From Neobacillus mesonae (GTDB lineage: Bacteria > Bacillota > Bacilli > Paenibacillales > Paenibacillaceae), in assembly GCA_023715865.1 (NCBI GenBank), contig JAMBOW010000001.1, positions 1,240,001 through 1,304,000 on the forward strand: 64,000 nucleotides of DNA. Reading direction: 5' to 3'. A program made the translations under genes and the position numbers. Position 1 is the stretch's first letter. Every line of letters starts with the position of its first letter. Below are positions 25,617-34,420 of the stretch, piece after piece. The notes under the pieces were generated by a model. The model was not told where the DNA came from and searched no databases. It worked only from the letters and a program-made list of their open reading frames with translations.

Positions 25617-26888
25617 TCAAAAACTGTTATTATTGTTCACGTTGCTGCCTAGATTGGATTGGAGCTGACCTTGCTTCTTGGTATAAACCATCATCAGCGG
25701 GATACTGATCACAAATGCTGCGGCTACAAGCAGAAATGGAATTCTCGGATCTAATCCGTAAGCCCAGCCGCCGATAATGCCGGAAGGTGAAATCACGATC
25801 AGGATCAGCACCTGAAGCAAAGCGAATATTTTGGCCCGATTTTCATCATCAATCGCATTGGCTACAGCAGTCTCCAAATATGGATAGGTCATCATGGTAC
25901 CGATTGCAGCAACGATCGTGCTAATACTCAATAGGATTAAGTCACCTTTCGGTGCAATAACCAGAATGACATTAGACAATACTGAGATGACAAAGCCCCA
26001 TACCATAGTGCGGTTCACCTGAGATTCGCTGATGCGCGGCATAATCCATCGCATAAACATGAGCATAATAACGGAGGAAAAAGCCGGGAATACAGAAATC
26101 AGGCCGCTTCCGAGCTGTAAATATTCGACCATGAAGATCGAAACATAAGTTGTCTTCACTGTTGTTTGAAAGTTAAACAAAATATAGACACCAAATATGA
26201 TTAACAGCAGCGGACTGCGAAGCATCACCTTCAGCACCGATAAGTAGTCGGACATCCCCTCTTTTATGCTCATTGACTTCGCTTCCTTCATTTTACGATA
26301 GCCTATATCTGTCTCTTTGGTCGCATAGTGGCGCCCGATAAACTGAATGGTCATCATAATAAAGGCAAGTACGAACATAATGCGAACTCCAGGGACAAGT
26401 GAGAAATGGTACACCAGTAACCCGCCAATTGGAGCGAATAAACCGCCGACCACACTGATGAGCTGCAGTAAAGTAAATACATACGTTCTTTCTTTGGGTG
26501 CTGTATCCTCAACGAGCAGGCAATAAAACGCTGTATGAGGAACCTTTTGGAATCCGTTTACAATTGCGGCAATAACGAAAAACCAAAAATTTTGGGAGAC
26601 CGCCCACAGCAGGGTAGCTACACTCCAGCTCAGCACGTCAAAATAGAGCAACGCGCGCTTTCGCCCCATCCGGTCTGTAAGATATCCGCTGAGAAAGGAA
26701 GAGAGCACCTGTACAAGCAAACCGATGGAAGTAATCCAGCCGATTCCTGTTTCCGTAACTCCGAGCTGATACATAAAGATCGAGCTGTAGGTCACAAACA
26801 TACTGTACGGAATTAGAAACAGCGGTTCATAAATGAGACAGCCTTTGGCATTGCCGGTCAGCTGACGAAGAGAATTGGATGAAGCCAT
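25617..26888 (-). CDS. Major facilitator superfamily transporter
   Basis: A 423-residue polytopic membrane protein with about twelve hydrophobic helices split by a long cytoplasmic loop (residues about 195-225: RHYATKETDIGYRKMKEAKS). The MFS loop 2-3 signature appears as GYLTDRMGRKRAL at residues 68-80. The end is an asparagine-rich cytoplasmic tail (NVNNNNSF). Overall it resembles drug or sugar efflux-type MFS members, but the substrate cannot be told. It lies 60 bases behind a HAD phosphatase gene on the same strand with no terminator between, so they may be cotranscribed. Confidence 0.88.
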   Translation of the reverse strand: MASSNSLRQLTGNAKGCLIYEPLFLIPYSMFVTYSSIFMYQLGVTETGIGWITSIGLLVQVLSSFLSGYLTDRMGRKRALLYFDVLSWSVATLLWAVSQNFWFFVIAAIVNGFQKVPHTAFYCLLVEDTAPKERTYVFTLLQLISVVGGLFAPIGGLLVYHFSLVPGVRIMFVLAFIMMTIQFIGRHYATKETDIGYRKMKEAKSMSIKEGMSDYLSVLKVMLRSPLLLIIFGVYILFNFQTTVKTTYVSIFMVEYLQLGSGLISVFPAFSSVIMLMFMRWIMPRISESQVNRTMVWGFVISVLSNVILVIAPKGDLILLSISTIVAAIGTMMTYPYLETAVANAIDDENRAKIFALLQVLILIVISPSGIIGGWAYGLDPRIPFLLVAAAFVISIPLMMVYTKKQGQLQSNLGSNVNNNNSF

Positions 26889-26948
26889 GATACCCTCCCG
26901 TTATGCAAAAATCGTTTGAAAGTGTGTGTATGGATTTTCAAGTTCAGC

Positions 26949-27614
26949 TTAAACAGCATTATTAACTGCGGCCAATATGGTTTTTAACTCTATTAAATCA
27001 TCAATTACAATATCGGCCTCAGCAAGCTCGTCTTCTTGTGAGAAGTCAAACTTACAACCTATTGCTGTCAGACTATTATCCTTCGCCGCCTTGATGTCCG
27101 ATAGACGATCTCCTACTACCGCCGCTGAAGTAATATGATATTTTTCAATAATCGTTTGGACTAAATCACTTTTGTTCAAAGATGGTATGTGCTGAATGCT
27201 GAAGGTTTCACTGACCCAAGTATCCAATTTGTAATGACTTACTATGGCTTCTAAGTAATCCGTTAAACCATTGCTCGCTATGTACATAGAGATATTGTTT
27301 TCTTTAAGATAGCTTAATATCTCCTTTACATTAGGATATAGGGATCCCTTTCCTTTTTTAATATTGTTAATTAGGCTCTCAAGGAACAACAGGTTAGCTT
27401 CCTCTCTAATTGCATAAGGATGGTTAGGCAGCAGCTCCTCCCATACTGTGGGTAAAGGAACTCCCATGATTTCACGATACTTCTCAATAGGAGTGGCTTC
27501 TGTCCATTCATTTTGGTCTCTCAAGTGTTGAAAGACATCATCTAAGGATAATTCTAAAATTGTATCGGTTTGAAATAATGTCCCATCCATATCAAAGATT
27601 ACTGACTGTATCAT
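26949..27614 (-). CDS. HAD superfamily hydrolase (phosphoglycolate phosphatase-like)
   Basis: A 221-residue HAD phosphatase with a helical C1 cap. Seen: motif I FDMDGTLF with nucleophile Asp8 and acid Asp10, motif II IASNG, motif III lysine in NKSDL, and motif IV VVGDRLSDIKAA. These are complete and in the usual order, so it is probably active on a small phosphorylated metabolite such as a sugar phosphate or phosphoglycolate. The ATG at 27614 has GGGAGAG about 6 bases upstream; an ATG at 27629 precedes that site and is not used. It is followed by the MFS gene. Confidence 0.88.
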   Translation of the reverse strand: MIQSVIFDMDGTLFQTDTILELSLDDVFQHLRDQNEWTEATPIEKYREIMGVPLPTVWEELLPNHPYAIREEANLLFLESLINNIKKGKGSLYPNVKEILSYLKENNISMYIASNGLTDYLEAIVSHYKLDTWVSETFSIQHIPSLNKSDLVQTIIEKYHITSAAVVGDRLSDIKAAKDNSLTAIGCKFDFSQEDELAEADIVIDDLIELKTILAAVNNAV

Positions 27615-27690
27615 CGTGTTCTCTCCCATATAATGACTTTTTCTTCAATGTCTATCATAATCGCAAATGAAATGAAATGGAATATAAATA

Positions 27691-27714
27691 AAAAAGCTGC
27701 CAATACGGCAGCTT
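27691..27714 (-). terminator. Intrinsic terminator of the GH4 gene
   Basis: Perfect 8-bp stem AAGCTGCC/GGCAGCTT with a 5-base loop and a U-run on the minus strand. Confidence 0.85.
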
Positions 27715-27730
27715 ACGATGAATTCTAGGA

Positions 27731-29122
27731 TTATGCATAACTCTTTGTATACCATTTTTCAGGAATAATGTCTTTTTCAAGCTCCAGCAGCTCAGCAATA
27801 ATCTGGTCGGCATCGGCGATCGAATGAATTAAAGGATCTGTCAGCATGGCCCTTCTCAGCTTCTCGCGGCTGCCTTCTATGACAGCTTCCGCGGTCAATT
27901 CATGGGTGTCCAAGACAAGCTCTTGCATTCCACGAATCCCGCGCGGCATTTCACCAACAGGAAGCGGCTTCACACCATCCATGCTGACCTCACATAACAG
28001 CTCCAGAAAAGCGTCGTCGTTCATATTAGTTACAGCGCCCTGATTAAAGGTATTAATGTAGAAAGGCTTACCTAATCCCCCGACCATATTCTCAATAATA
28101 TCTGTCGCATGATCTGGACCAAATGAAGTCATATAATTTTCGATAGGTATTTCTCCGCTGATATAACCATCTACCTGCTGCCACATTTCCTCATGTCTCT
28201 TATAACGGTCTTCGGTCTCCCAAATCGAAAGCGGTGGAATCGCATCCTTTAATTGACCTAAACCCTGCCAATAAGGAACATACTCCTTCGTATGAGCGGT
28301 ACAGGTTGGGACATACCCAAAAATCTCGTATAGTTGGTAGCTGATCGCGTCATTAAAAAGTGCCTTGGCTCCTGTATCTCCTCCTACGGTTTCTGTCTCC
28401 GCCGACCGCTTCATTGATTCGGCTATGTCGGGAAGTATATTCTGACCTTCATACTCCGCTTTTAACAGCCAGGTGAAATGATTTACTCCAGCAATTCGCA
28501 GGTCAAGCTTACGGTCGATCTCATCGGTATACTCATCTTTGTTCTTAATAATACCAGCCCGTTCAGCATAGATCCTTTTCTTGTGAGGCATATGATGCGA
28601 ATCACATAGAGCAAAGCTTTTGAGCTGTGGCGCGTACCGCTTTAACGCCATTCCATGTACAGTCGACGGATTGATGTAATTGATAACCCATGCCTGCGGA
28701 CAGAGTTCTTCTATATCCTTCACGCATTCCATAATAACGGGCAGCTCACGCATGGCACGGAAGATTCCCCCTGGTCCAATCGTATCTCCTGAACACATTC
28801 TTATCCCGTACTTTTCGGAAACTTCGCAATCAATCCCTCTATACTTTACGGTATCCTCCGCAAAGCTAAGCACGACAAAGTCTGCATCCTTAAGCACCTG
28901 CCTGCGATCAACAGAGCCCTCAATCTTCAGGTCCACTTTATTAGCTGCGGTTACCATATTTGCGAGCTTGACCAGCTTGTTCAAGCGTTCTTCATTTGTA
29001 TCCACCAAGGATAAGGTTCCTTTATTCAGATACTCGGAATGAACCATTTGCCAAATGGCCTGTCTGCCAAAAAACAAGCTTCCTGCTCCCAACACGACTA
29101 CTTTCGGTTTTTGATTAGAAAT
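27731..29122 (-). CDS. Glycoside hydrolase family 4 (alpha-galactosidase/alpha-glucosidase type), candidate ATT start
   Basis: A GH4 enzyme, which uses NAD+ and Mn2+ in a redox-elimination mechanism. Seen: the dinucleotide motif VVLGAGS, DFVVLSFAED, the CSGDTIGPGG loop, INYINPST, the metal-ligand cysteine in FALCDSHH and histidine in GVNHFTW. The first canonical in-frame start (GTG, 29095) would remove the first Rossmann strand. Eight bases after a perfect AAAGGAGG lies ATT (29122), which adds nine residues and restores the strand (KPKVVVLGAGS). I therefore propose an ATT start, a mutated ATG or a sequence error. Divergent from an AraC regulator; substrate stereochemistry uncertain. Confidence 0.82.
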   Translation of the reverse strand: MSNQKPKVVVLGAGSLFFGRQAIWQMVHSEYLNKGTLSLVDTNEERLNKLVKLANMVTAANKVDLKIEGSVDRRQVLKDADFVVLSFAEDTVKYRGIDCEVSEKYGIRMCSGDTIGPGGIFRAMRELPVIMECVKDIEELCPQAWVINYINPSTVHGMALKRYAPQLKSFALCDSHHMPHKKRIYAERAGIIKNKDEYTDEIDRKLDLRIAGVNHFTWLLKAEYEGQNILPDIAESMKRSAETETVGGDTGAKALFNDAISYQLYEIFGYVPTCTAHTKEYVPYWQGLGQLKDAIPPLSIWETEDRYKRHEEMWQQVDGYISGEIPIENYMTSFGPDHATDIIENMVGGLGKPFYINTFNQGAVTNMNDDAFLELLCEVSMDGVKPLPVGEMPRGIRGMQELVLDTHELTAEAVIEGSREKLRRAMLTDPLIHSIADADQIIAELLELEKDIIPEKWYTKSYA

Positions 29123-29288
29123 GTTAATCTCCTCCTTTCATTACCTTCATTTTAGGTCATTGTCATAATTACGGAATGCCTCCTGGTAAGCTAAACATGT
29201 CATTTAGTAAGATGTTTATACCCTACTCGCTTCTTGTGCTATATTGAATAAATAGTAGATATGTCTAAAAGTATGGGAGTGTAGTTCA

Positions 29289-30122
29289 ATGTACAATTTG
29301 AATATTTTTAATGAGCTCTCAGAGCATGTCATGCTTCGCATTAATTCTTGCAGAGAGGTTATACATCCGAGGGATTGGATAGAGAGTAAACAACATCACG
29401 ATTATGACCTATGGTATCTACATGAGGGAGAGATTGAAATACGTATCAATGATCAGGTCCATCTTGCTTCCGAAGGTGACTTGATTTTATTCAGTCCCAA
29501 GGTAGCTTATACCGCTACAGCTCTTGGATCCGGCTGTAAGTTTACGTTCACGCACTTTGACTTTATACTGGGAAATCAGCTTCAAATCTTAGATCAATTC
29601 CAGCTGCCCGGGATTATTGCCCGCTCGCTCGTTCAGGAGGAAGTTCAGTTGTTTCTGGAAGCGTTTGAGCGGTATCAAACCAGCTCTCCGATGTCTGGAA
29701 TTCGATTAAAGGGCTGTCTTACTGTCCTCATTGCAAAAATTTTAGAATGTTACGGCCGTAATGAATATCAGGGTGGATTTACAAGTAATGCCCAAGGCCG
29801 AAAAAGAATCATGAACTTACAGTCGCTTCAGTCTGTCTTCGATTACATAAATGAGCATTTGGATCAGCCTCTTCGTGCCCGGGAGCTTGCTGAGCTTGCG
29901 GGGATGTCAGAGAAGTATTTCATTTTCTATTTCAAGCAGGCACTGGGAGTTACTCCCGGTTTATATATCTATCAGTTAAAAATGAATCATGCACGCGAAC
30001 TGCTCTACAGCAAGGAGTATACAGTCCAGCAAATTGCTAGCCTGCTCGGATATCCTGATCCTTACAGCTTCTCTAAGTCGTTCAAAAAATATTATAAGGT
30101 TCCTCCCTCCCGCTTCGTCTGA
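29289..30122 (+). CDS. AraC family transcriptional regulator
   Basis: A 277-residue AraC activator. The N-terminal cupin sensor includes KQHHDYDLWYLHEGEIEI and EGDLILFSPKVAY. The C-terminal double helix-turn-helix reads LRARELAELAGMSEKYFIFYFK and VQQIASLLGYPDPYSFSKSFKK, closing with YKVPPSRF. It diverges from the GH4 gene across about 165 bases and most likely activates it in response to the matching sugar. No obvious repeated operator was found in the gap. A strong bidirectional terminator separates it from the coat protein gene. Confidence 0.92.
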   Translation: MYNLNIFNELSEHVMLRINSCREVIHPRDWIESKQHHDYDLWYLHEGEIEIRINDQVHLASEGDLILFSPKVAYTATALGSGCKFTFTHFDFILGNQLQILDQFQLPGIIARSLVQEEVQLFLEAFERYQTSSPMSGIRLKGCLTVLIAKILECYGRNEYQGGFTSNAQGRKRIMNLQSLQSVFDYINEHLDQPLRARELAELAGMSEKYFIFYFKQALGVTPGLYIYQLKMNHARELLYSKEYTVQQIASLLGYPDPYSFSKSFKKYYKVPPSRFV

Positions 30123-30126
30123 CAAC

Positions 30127-30167
30127 AAAAAAAGCACCGGTTCCAATTCAAGAACCGGTGCTTTTTT
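30127..30167. terminator. Bidirectional terminator between AraC and coat protein genes
   Basis: The stem AAAAGCACCGGTTC/GAACCGGTGCTTTT has A-run and T-run flanks, so it serves both convergent genes. Confidence 0.9.
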
Positions 30168-30176
30168 GTATTGTGT

Positions 30177-30809
30177 TTAATGAAACGACATATTCCCACC
30201 CATTGGCGGCTGTATTTGGGCAGGAGCGTAACCATTTTGCATTTGCTGCATGTCCTGCTGAGTAAGCTGAGGCACTTGATAGTAGCCATGTTTATTTTGA
30301 TATAACGAAATTTCATATGCCATCTCGATACAGTTAGGAAGAGAATCCGCAAGCACTCGGCGTACAACTGGATTTGTGGATTCTAATGCTGCCGTCGTTT
30401 TAGATGTCGCACCAGATTTAACCGCGTGCAGCATGCTGCAGGAAATAACCTCATCATTAATTTCTGCCGCAGATTGAATTGGTTTATTCGGCTGACCCGG
30501 TTTAATACCGTAAGTAAAGTCGTTACCCTGATTCATTTTATAGCTTTGTGTTGGTTTAGAAGGATCTTGTCCTGTCTTAAAGCATTCTAAAGTGGTATTG
30601 TACTCATCTGTCATAAATTGTTTCTGGCGCTGAATAATGTCACGAAGCTCTGGGTCCTGCACATGCTGACTGAGCATGGTATACGTATTTAATGCAGTAA
30701 CAGCTCCTCCCAGTACTTCATGAACATCAAACATTTCATGTCCTCCATGATTCATTTGCGGCGGAACCATACCTGTCTGCATATTTTGGTGGTTTTGTTG
30801 ATATTCCAT
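30177..30809 (-). CDS. Spore coat protein, CotF family
   Basis: A 210-residue CotF-like coat protein with a ferritin-like helical core (EVLGGAVTALNTYTMLSQHVQDPELRD; IIQRQKQFMTDEYN; EINDEVISCSMLHAVKSGA; ALESTNPVVRRVLADSLPNCIEMAYEI in short overlapping pieces) between Gln/Met/Pro-rich tails. The family is restricted to endospore formers and is laid on the spore during late sporulation, normally under mother-cell sigma factors; I could not identify a convincing sigma-E or sigma-K promoter. GAGGAGG lies just upstream of the ATG. Monocistronic. Confidence 0.88.
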   Translation of the reverse strand: MEYQQNHQNMQTGMVPPQMNHGGHEMFDVHEVLGGAVTALNTYTMLSQHVQDPELRDIIQRQKQFMTDEYNTTLECFKTGQDPSKPTQSYKMNQGNDFTYGIKPGQPNKPIQSAAEINDEVISCSMLHAVKSGATSKTTAALESTNPVVRRVLADSLPNCIEMAYEISLYQNKHGYYQVPQLTQQDMQQMQNGYAPAQIQPPMGGNMSFH

Positions 30810-30979
30810 TTTATTATCCTCCTCGTATTTTCACATGTTATATGTTGAAGAACCAGATCAAGGGTTTATTCAAACCAAGGATATTATGAAATCATTTGGT
30901 CCAAAATATTCAGGAGAATAAAATTTGCTGCTATTTTAGCATGTTTAGTTCCTAAGTGAGATTTTTGGAGGGAATACAT

Positions 30980-31054
30980 ATGGCTTATGTATTTGGTATA
31001 TTGTACTTACTTTTTTGGTTTTTCGTATTTACAATTAAAGGAATCGGGCTCTAA
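30980..31054 (+). CDS. 24-residue hydrophobic membrane peptide
   Basis: A tiny ORF, MAYVFGILYLLFWFFVFTIK then GIGL. GGAGGG sits 7 bases before the ATG, a near-ideal ribosome site. It is one continuous membrane-spanning stretch rich in Phe, Leu and Trp, with a single lysine near the C-terminus. Small single-helix proteins of this type are common in sporulating Firmicutes, but I recognise no homologue. It precedes a 161-residue unknown gene by about 55 bases on the same strand. Confidence 0.5.
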   Translation: MAYVFGILYLLFWFFVFTIKGIGL

Positions 31055-31110
31055 ACTCATGTTATAATTTTCCTGAAAACCATTTGATTATAGTAAAAAA
31101 GGAGAATATC

Positions 31111-31596
31111 ATGCCAGGAACTTTAACTCTTATTCGTTACAACGGGACCGAAAAACATGTTTTAGAGGAAGCTCAGGCTTATGCAACACAGACAGATGTA
31201 GATGGACGTCAGCAGGTTATGCTTTGGTTTGAAGCAGAAACAGATACCACTCCACTTATCCCTTTACCGGATCCAGAGGAATTGATGAGTAATCCGGGAG
31301 CGGAGCTTACTATATATCTTGATGAACTACATTTAAACCATTTTACGTCTATGGAATTCACACTGTCGCATGGGTATAACGAAAGCTCAAGAAGTCTGGA
31401 TGCAAGGCTTTATTATTTTGAACATCAAGAGGTTAATGACAATCGTGGAAGGATCGAATATAAAGGCAACGGTGTCTTTGGCGTGCAATGGACTGGTACT
31501 ACGATGGACGTTAACTATTATGACGGTAGCAAACCGGATACGCGGCTGGAATTAGAAGGCGATTTTATCCTAAAGAATTTTGAACAATGGTTGTAA
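31111..31596 (+). CDS. Hypothetical protein
   Basis: A soluble, acidic 161-residue protein that I do not recognise. The pattern is beta-rich (GTLTLIRYNGTEKHVLEEAQ; ELTIYLDELHLNHF; LEGDFILKNFEQWL), with no cysteine, signal peptide or membrane helix. AAAGGAG sits 6 bases before the ATG at 31111; an in-frame upstream start at 31084 precedes that site and is not used. It may share a transcript with the 24-residue peptide upstream. It converges on the metallophore exporter gene across a bidirectional terminator. Function unknown. Confidence 0.7.
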   Translation: MPGTLTLIRYNGTEKHVLEEAQAYATQTDVDGRQQVMLWFEAETDTTPLIPLPDPEELMSNPGAELTIYLDELHLNHFTSMEFTLSHGYNESSRSLDARLYYFEHQEVNDNRGRIEYKGNGVFGVQWTGTTMDVNYYDGSKPDTRLELEGDFILKNFEQWL

Positions 31597-31608
31597 TCTT
31601 AGCATAAT

Positions 31609-31633
31609 AAAGCCGCCATATGGCGGCTTTTTA
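31609..31633. terminator. Bidirectional terminator ending the cnt operon
   Basis: Perfect AAAGCCGCCATATGGCGGCT palindrome (TTT follows), with T-runs on both sides. It serves the hypothetical gene (+) and cntE (-). Confidence 0.88.
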
Positions 31634-31644
31634 ATTAGATAAAC

Positions 31645-32823
31645 TTATGATTTCTGTAATCGACTTGCAAAAGTAAAAATGATTAATGCTGCGCCCAAAA
31701 AAGCACATATCATGTACATGAAAGAATACGAAGAAATATCAGCTACCGGGCCCATGACCACTCCTCCCAAGGAGACACCTAGATCCGCGGTTGCAATAAA
31801 TAATCCGATTAACACATTTCGCTGATCCTGAGGAAGAATAAAGGATAAATATGTCGTTAATGTCGGGTACAGTATCGCCTGAGCTGCACCGATTAATACG
31901 GCACTTAGATAGAATAAGACAGCTCCGCTTGTGACAGATAAACTGACGAATACAGCAGCTAAAGTTAACGATAATAAAGTTCCTGAAACAAAAAGCGGGT
32001 GCCATTTTCCATCCGAAGGAATTCTCTTCCTAAGTACAATGCGGGAGAGGACAACCGTGCCGGCCTGGAGCATAAGAAATATACCGGCGTTGCCATATGT
32101 AATCTGAGCCGAATATAACGGAATAAAGGTAGCGAAGCTCCCAAAAACAACGGAAGCGATCAGCATTAGCATACTGCATTGAAATAAATCAGGATTTTTA
32201 AACAGCAGATGAAAAGAACCGCGCATACCGGGTCCTGTTTCCTTCTCCTTAGACTTTGGCGGATTCACGTCCTCTTTCATTTTTGCAGTATAGCCAGCAA
32301 GTCCAGTCAGCACCGCAATCGATATCATGACCGCCGCAAAATAGCGATTGTCTCCTGTCTGCCACAGCATGAGTGCAAACAAGGGTCCTACTATTCCAGG
32401 TATATAGGAAAACAAAGAGTAAAAGGAAATCCCCTGAGAACGGTCTTTCTCAGGCAGTGAATCCATAATGCCGATCTGCAAAGCCATGGAAAAAAAAGCG
32501 GTAGATACTCCTTGCAGAATACGAGCAATGACATAGCCCCTTAAATCCGTCAATGCATATAAAATTAATGCAATTCCGTTAGTAATCAAGATGATACGCA
32601 GTATTTTTATCGGACCGTATTTCTCGATCATCAAGCCGGCCCACGGCCGAAAAAACATCGTTGTAAATAAGTAGGCGCCCATTACAAGCCCAATCGTCAG
32701 GTTGCTCGCCCCAGCCTCATTTCCCTTTAAAGGAATCATTACATTAAGTATAGCATTGGCGCTGAAGTACAGGAGCACCAGCAAATATAGTCGTATAAAA
32801 GGCCATGACAATGCCCCGTTCAT
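31645..32823 (-). CDS. cntE: Opine metallophore exporter, MFS family
   Basis: A 392-residue twelve-helix MFS protein at the end of the cnt operon, the position and family of staphylococcal CntE, which exports staphylopine. Seen: the loop motif FFRPWAGLMIEKYGPIKI in the N half and the mid-protein charged loop KMKEDVNPPKSKEKETG. The ATG at 32823 has AAGGAGG 10 bases upstream; a TTG at 32844 precedes that site. It follows cntF by about 45 bases without a terminator and is followed by a strong one. The assignment rests on operon context plus family. Confidence 0.85.
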   Translation of the reverse strand: MNGALSWPFIRLYLLVLLYFSANAILNVMIPLKGNEAGASNLTIGLVMGAYLFTTMFFRPWAGLMIEKYGPIKILRIILITNGIALILYALTDLRGYVIARILQGVSTAFFSMALQIGIMDSLPEKDRSQGISFYSLFSYIPGIVGPLFALMLWQTGDNRYFAAVMISIAVLTGLAGYTAKMKEDVNPPKSKEKETGPGMRGSFHLLFKNPDLFQCSMLMLIASVVFGSFATFIPLYSAQITYGNAGIFLMLQAGTVVLSRIVLRKRIPSDGKWHPLFVSGTLLSLTLAAVFVSLSVTSGAVLFYLSAVLIGAAQAILYPTLTTYLSFILPQDQRNVLIGLFIATADLGVSLGGVVMGPVADISSYSFMYMICAFLGAALIIFTFASRLQKS

Positions 32824-32868
32824 CCGTCTTGTTCCTCCTTGCAATAAAATGCAGCTACAGTAATATCG

Positions 32869-33609
32869 TTATAGTGTAATTAACGAGTTTAATAAAGTTT
32901 TGGCATACAGGCTTTGTACATCTTTCAAGTCTTCTATTCTAATCGTTTCAACAACTTGTCCCTCTTTAAAGATCATGACCCGGTCACAGAGATAAGCAGC
33001 GGCTTGAATATCATGCGTAATAAACACATAAGTCATTTGATAAATCCTCTTTAATTCCTTCAATAATTCTAAAATTTGAACCTGAACTGAAACATCTAAA
33101 GAGCTTATTGCCTCATCTAATAAGATACATTTCGGAGATGTAGATAGAGCTCTTGCTATACAGACTCGCTGCGCCTGTCCCCCGGATAATTCATGCGGAT
33201 ACATCTTGAGAAAGGAAGAGCTCAATCCGACTTGATTTAATAATTGATCAATAAGTGCCTCCTCATCCTTAACTCCCAAATGTCTAATCGGCTCCCTCAT
33301 TGCCTCTTCCACTGTAAAATACGGATTAATGGAAGAAGTATAATCCTGAAACACAGCACTGATGTTACCGGATCTGACGCTTCTATCCAGAACATTTTGA
33401 TGATTCCAGGTGATTTTTCCCCGGTCAGGCTTCTCAATACCGAGTATTAACCTACCCAATGTGGACTTTCCGCTTCCACTCTCTCCAATAATACCTAAGC
33501 ATTCTCCCTCCTGACATTCGAAGCTGACATTTCTAATGACTTCCTGCCTCTCTCTTGAGAATAATCCTCCTTTTTTATAGGATTTCTCGACTTGCTCCGC
33601 TTTCAGCAA
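32869..33609 (-). CDS. cntF: Metallophore ABC importer ATPase CntF
   Basis: A 246-residue ATPase of the nickel/peptide importer class. Seen: Walker A GESGSGKST, the Q-loop FQDYTSS, signature LSGGQAQRV, Walker B CILLDEAIS and the H-loop FITHD. It pairs with CntD to energise CntBC uptake of the metal-loaded opine. The TTG start lies 34 bases inside the 3' end of cntD, preceded by GAGG, so translation is probably coupled. Similar ATPases serve DppF/OppF; the metallophore role follows from the complete cnt context. Confidence 0.88.
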   Translation of the reverse strand: MLKAEQVEKSYKKGGLFSRERQEVIRNVSFECQEGECLGIIGESGSGKSTLGRLILGIEKPDRGKITWNHQNVLDRSVRSGNISAVFQDYTSSINPYFTVEEAMREPIRHLGVKDEEALIDQLLNQVGLSSSFLKMYPHELSGGQAQRVCIARALSTSPKCILLDEAISSLDVSVQVQILELLKELKRIYQMTYVFITHDIQAAAYLCDRVMIFKEGQVVETIRIEDLKDVQSLYAKTLLNSLITL

Positions 33610-34420
33610 TATTCCTCGCTCCCATCAGTCTCTTGAAATGATTGCTAAGTGTAAGTCTGCTGGACACTAAATATTTCGTATATTCATGGTCTGGACCGTA
33701 AAAGATTTTATCCACCAAGCCTTTTTCGATGAGCTCTCCGTTCTTCATAACTATGACTTCATCAGCCAGCCGTTTTACGGCTGCCAGATCATGTGATATA
33801 AACAGCATAGAGCAGCCGAGCTCTTCTCTAAGTCTAGTAAATTGCTCCAGTACTTCATACTGCGTAAGGCTGTCGAGTGCAGTTGTCGGCTCATCGGCAA
33901 TGATGATATCAGGCTCAAGCACCAAGGCGAGTGCAATCATCACTCTTTGAAGCATGCCTCCTGACAACTGATGCGGATATTTATTCATCACCTCTAACGG
34001 GTGTTTCAGCATTACTTGTTCCATTGCTTTTGCCATACGGACTTCGATTTCTTTTTTATTCCATCCATAATGCTCAGCTAATGTTTCTCTCAAATGGACT
34101 CCAATCACACAGGAGGGATCAAAGACATTCATCCCATTCTGAAGGATCATGCACAGCTGCTTCCCTCTTTTTTTTCGCATCTCTTTTTCGGATAGCTCGT
34201 TCAAATCCTCGCCTTTAAATCGAATCGTTCCCGATTGACTGAGCCAAGGCTTGTTCAAACGCATGATCGATCTGCAAGTTAGCGTCTTTCCGCTCCCGCT
34301 TTCGCCTACGATCGCCAGGCAGCTTTCGCTCTTAAGCTCAAAAGAGACATCGTGAACGATTGTTGTTCCCGTGTGAGTGTTCCAGATGTTTAAATCTTGA
34401 ACTTCAAGAAGTTTCCCCAT
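33575..34420 (-). CDS. cntD: Metallophore ABC importer ATPase CntD
   Basis: A 281-residue ATPase, DppD/NikD-like. Seen: Walker A GESGSGKT, the Q-loop ILQNGMNVF, signature LSGGMLQRV, Walker B IIIADEPTT and switch FISHD. The C-terminus (YTKYLVSSRL) is the usual short tail; no long oligopeptide-type iron-sulfur extension. Its ATG follows the cntC stop directly, and its end overlaps cntF. It forms the ATPase heterodimer of the metal-staphylopine-type importer by analogy with Staphylococcus aureus. Confidence 0.9.
   Translation of the reverse strand: MGKLLEVQDLNIWNTHTGTTIVHDVSFELKSESCLAIVGESGSGKTLTCRSIMRLNKPWLSQSGTIRFKGEDLNELSEKEMRKKRGKQLCMILQNGMNVFDPSCVIGVHLRETLAEHYGWNKKEIEVRMAKAMEQVMLKHPLEVMNKYPHQLSGGMLQRVMIALALVLEPDIIIADEPTTALDSLTQYEVLEQFTRLREELGCSMLFISHDLAAVKRLADEVIVMKNGELIEKGLVDKIFYGPDHEYTKYLVSSRLTLSNHFKRLMGARNIAESGASREIL

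Noticed and set aside
30810..30900. Sigma-E or sigma-K promoter for the coat protein gene
   Set aside because: CATATAACAT resembles a -10 element, but no -35 element lies at the correct distance.
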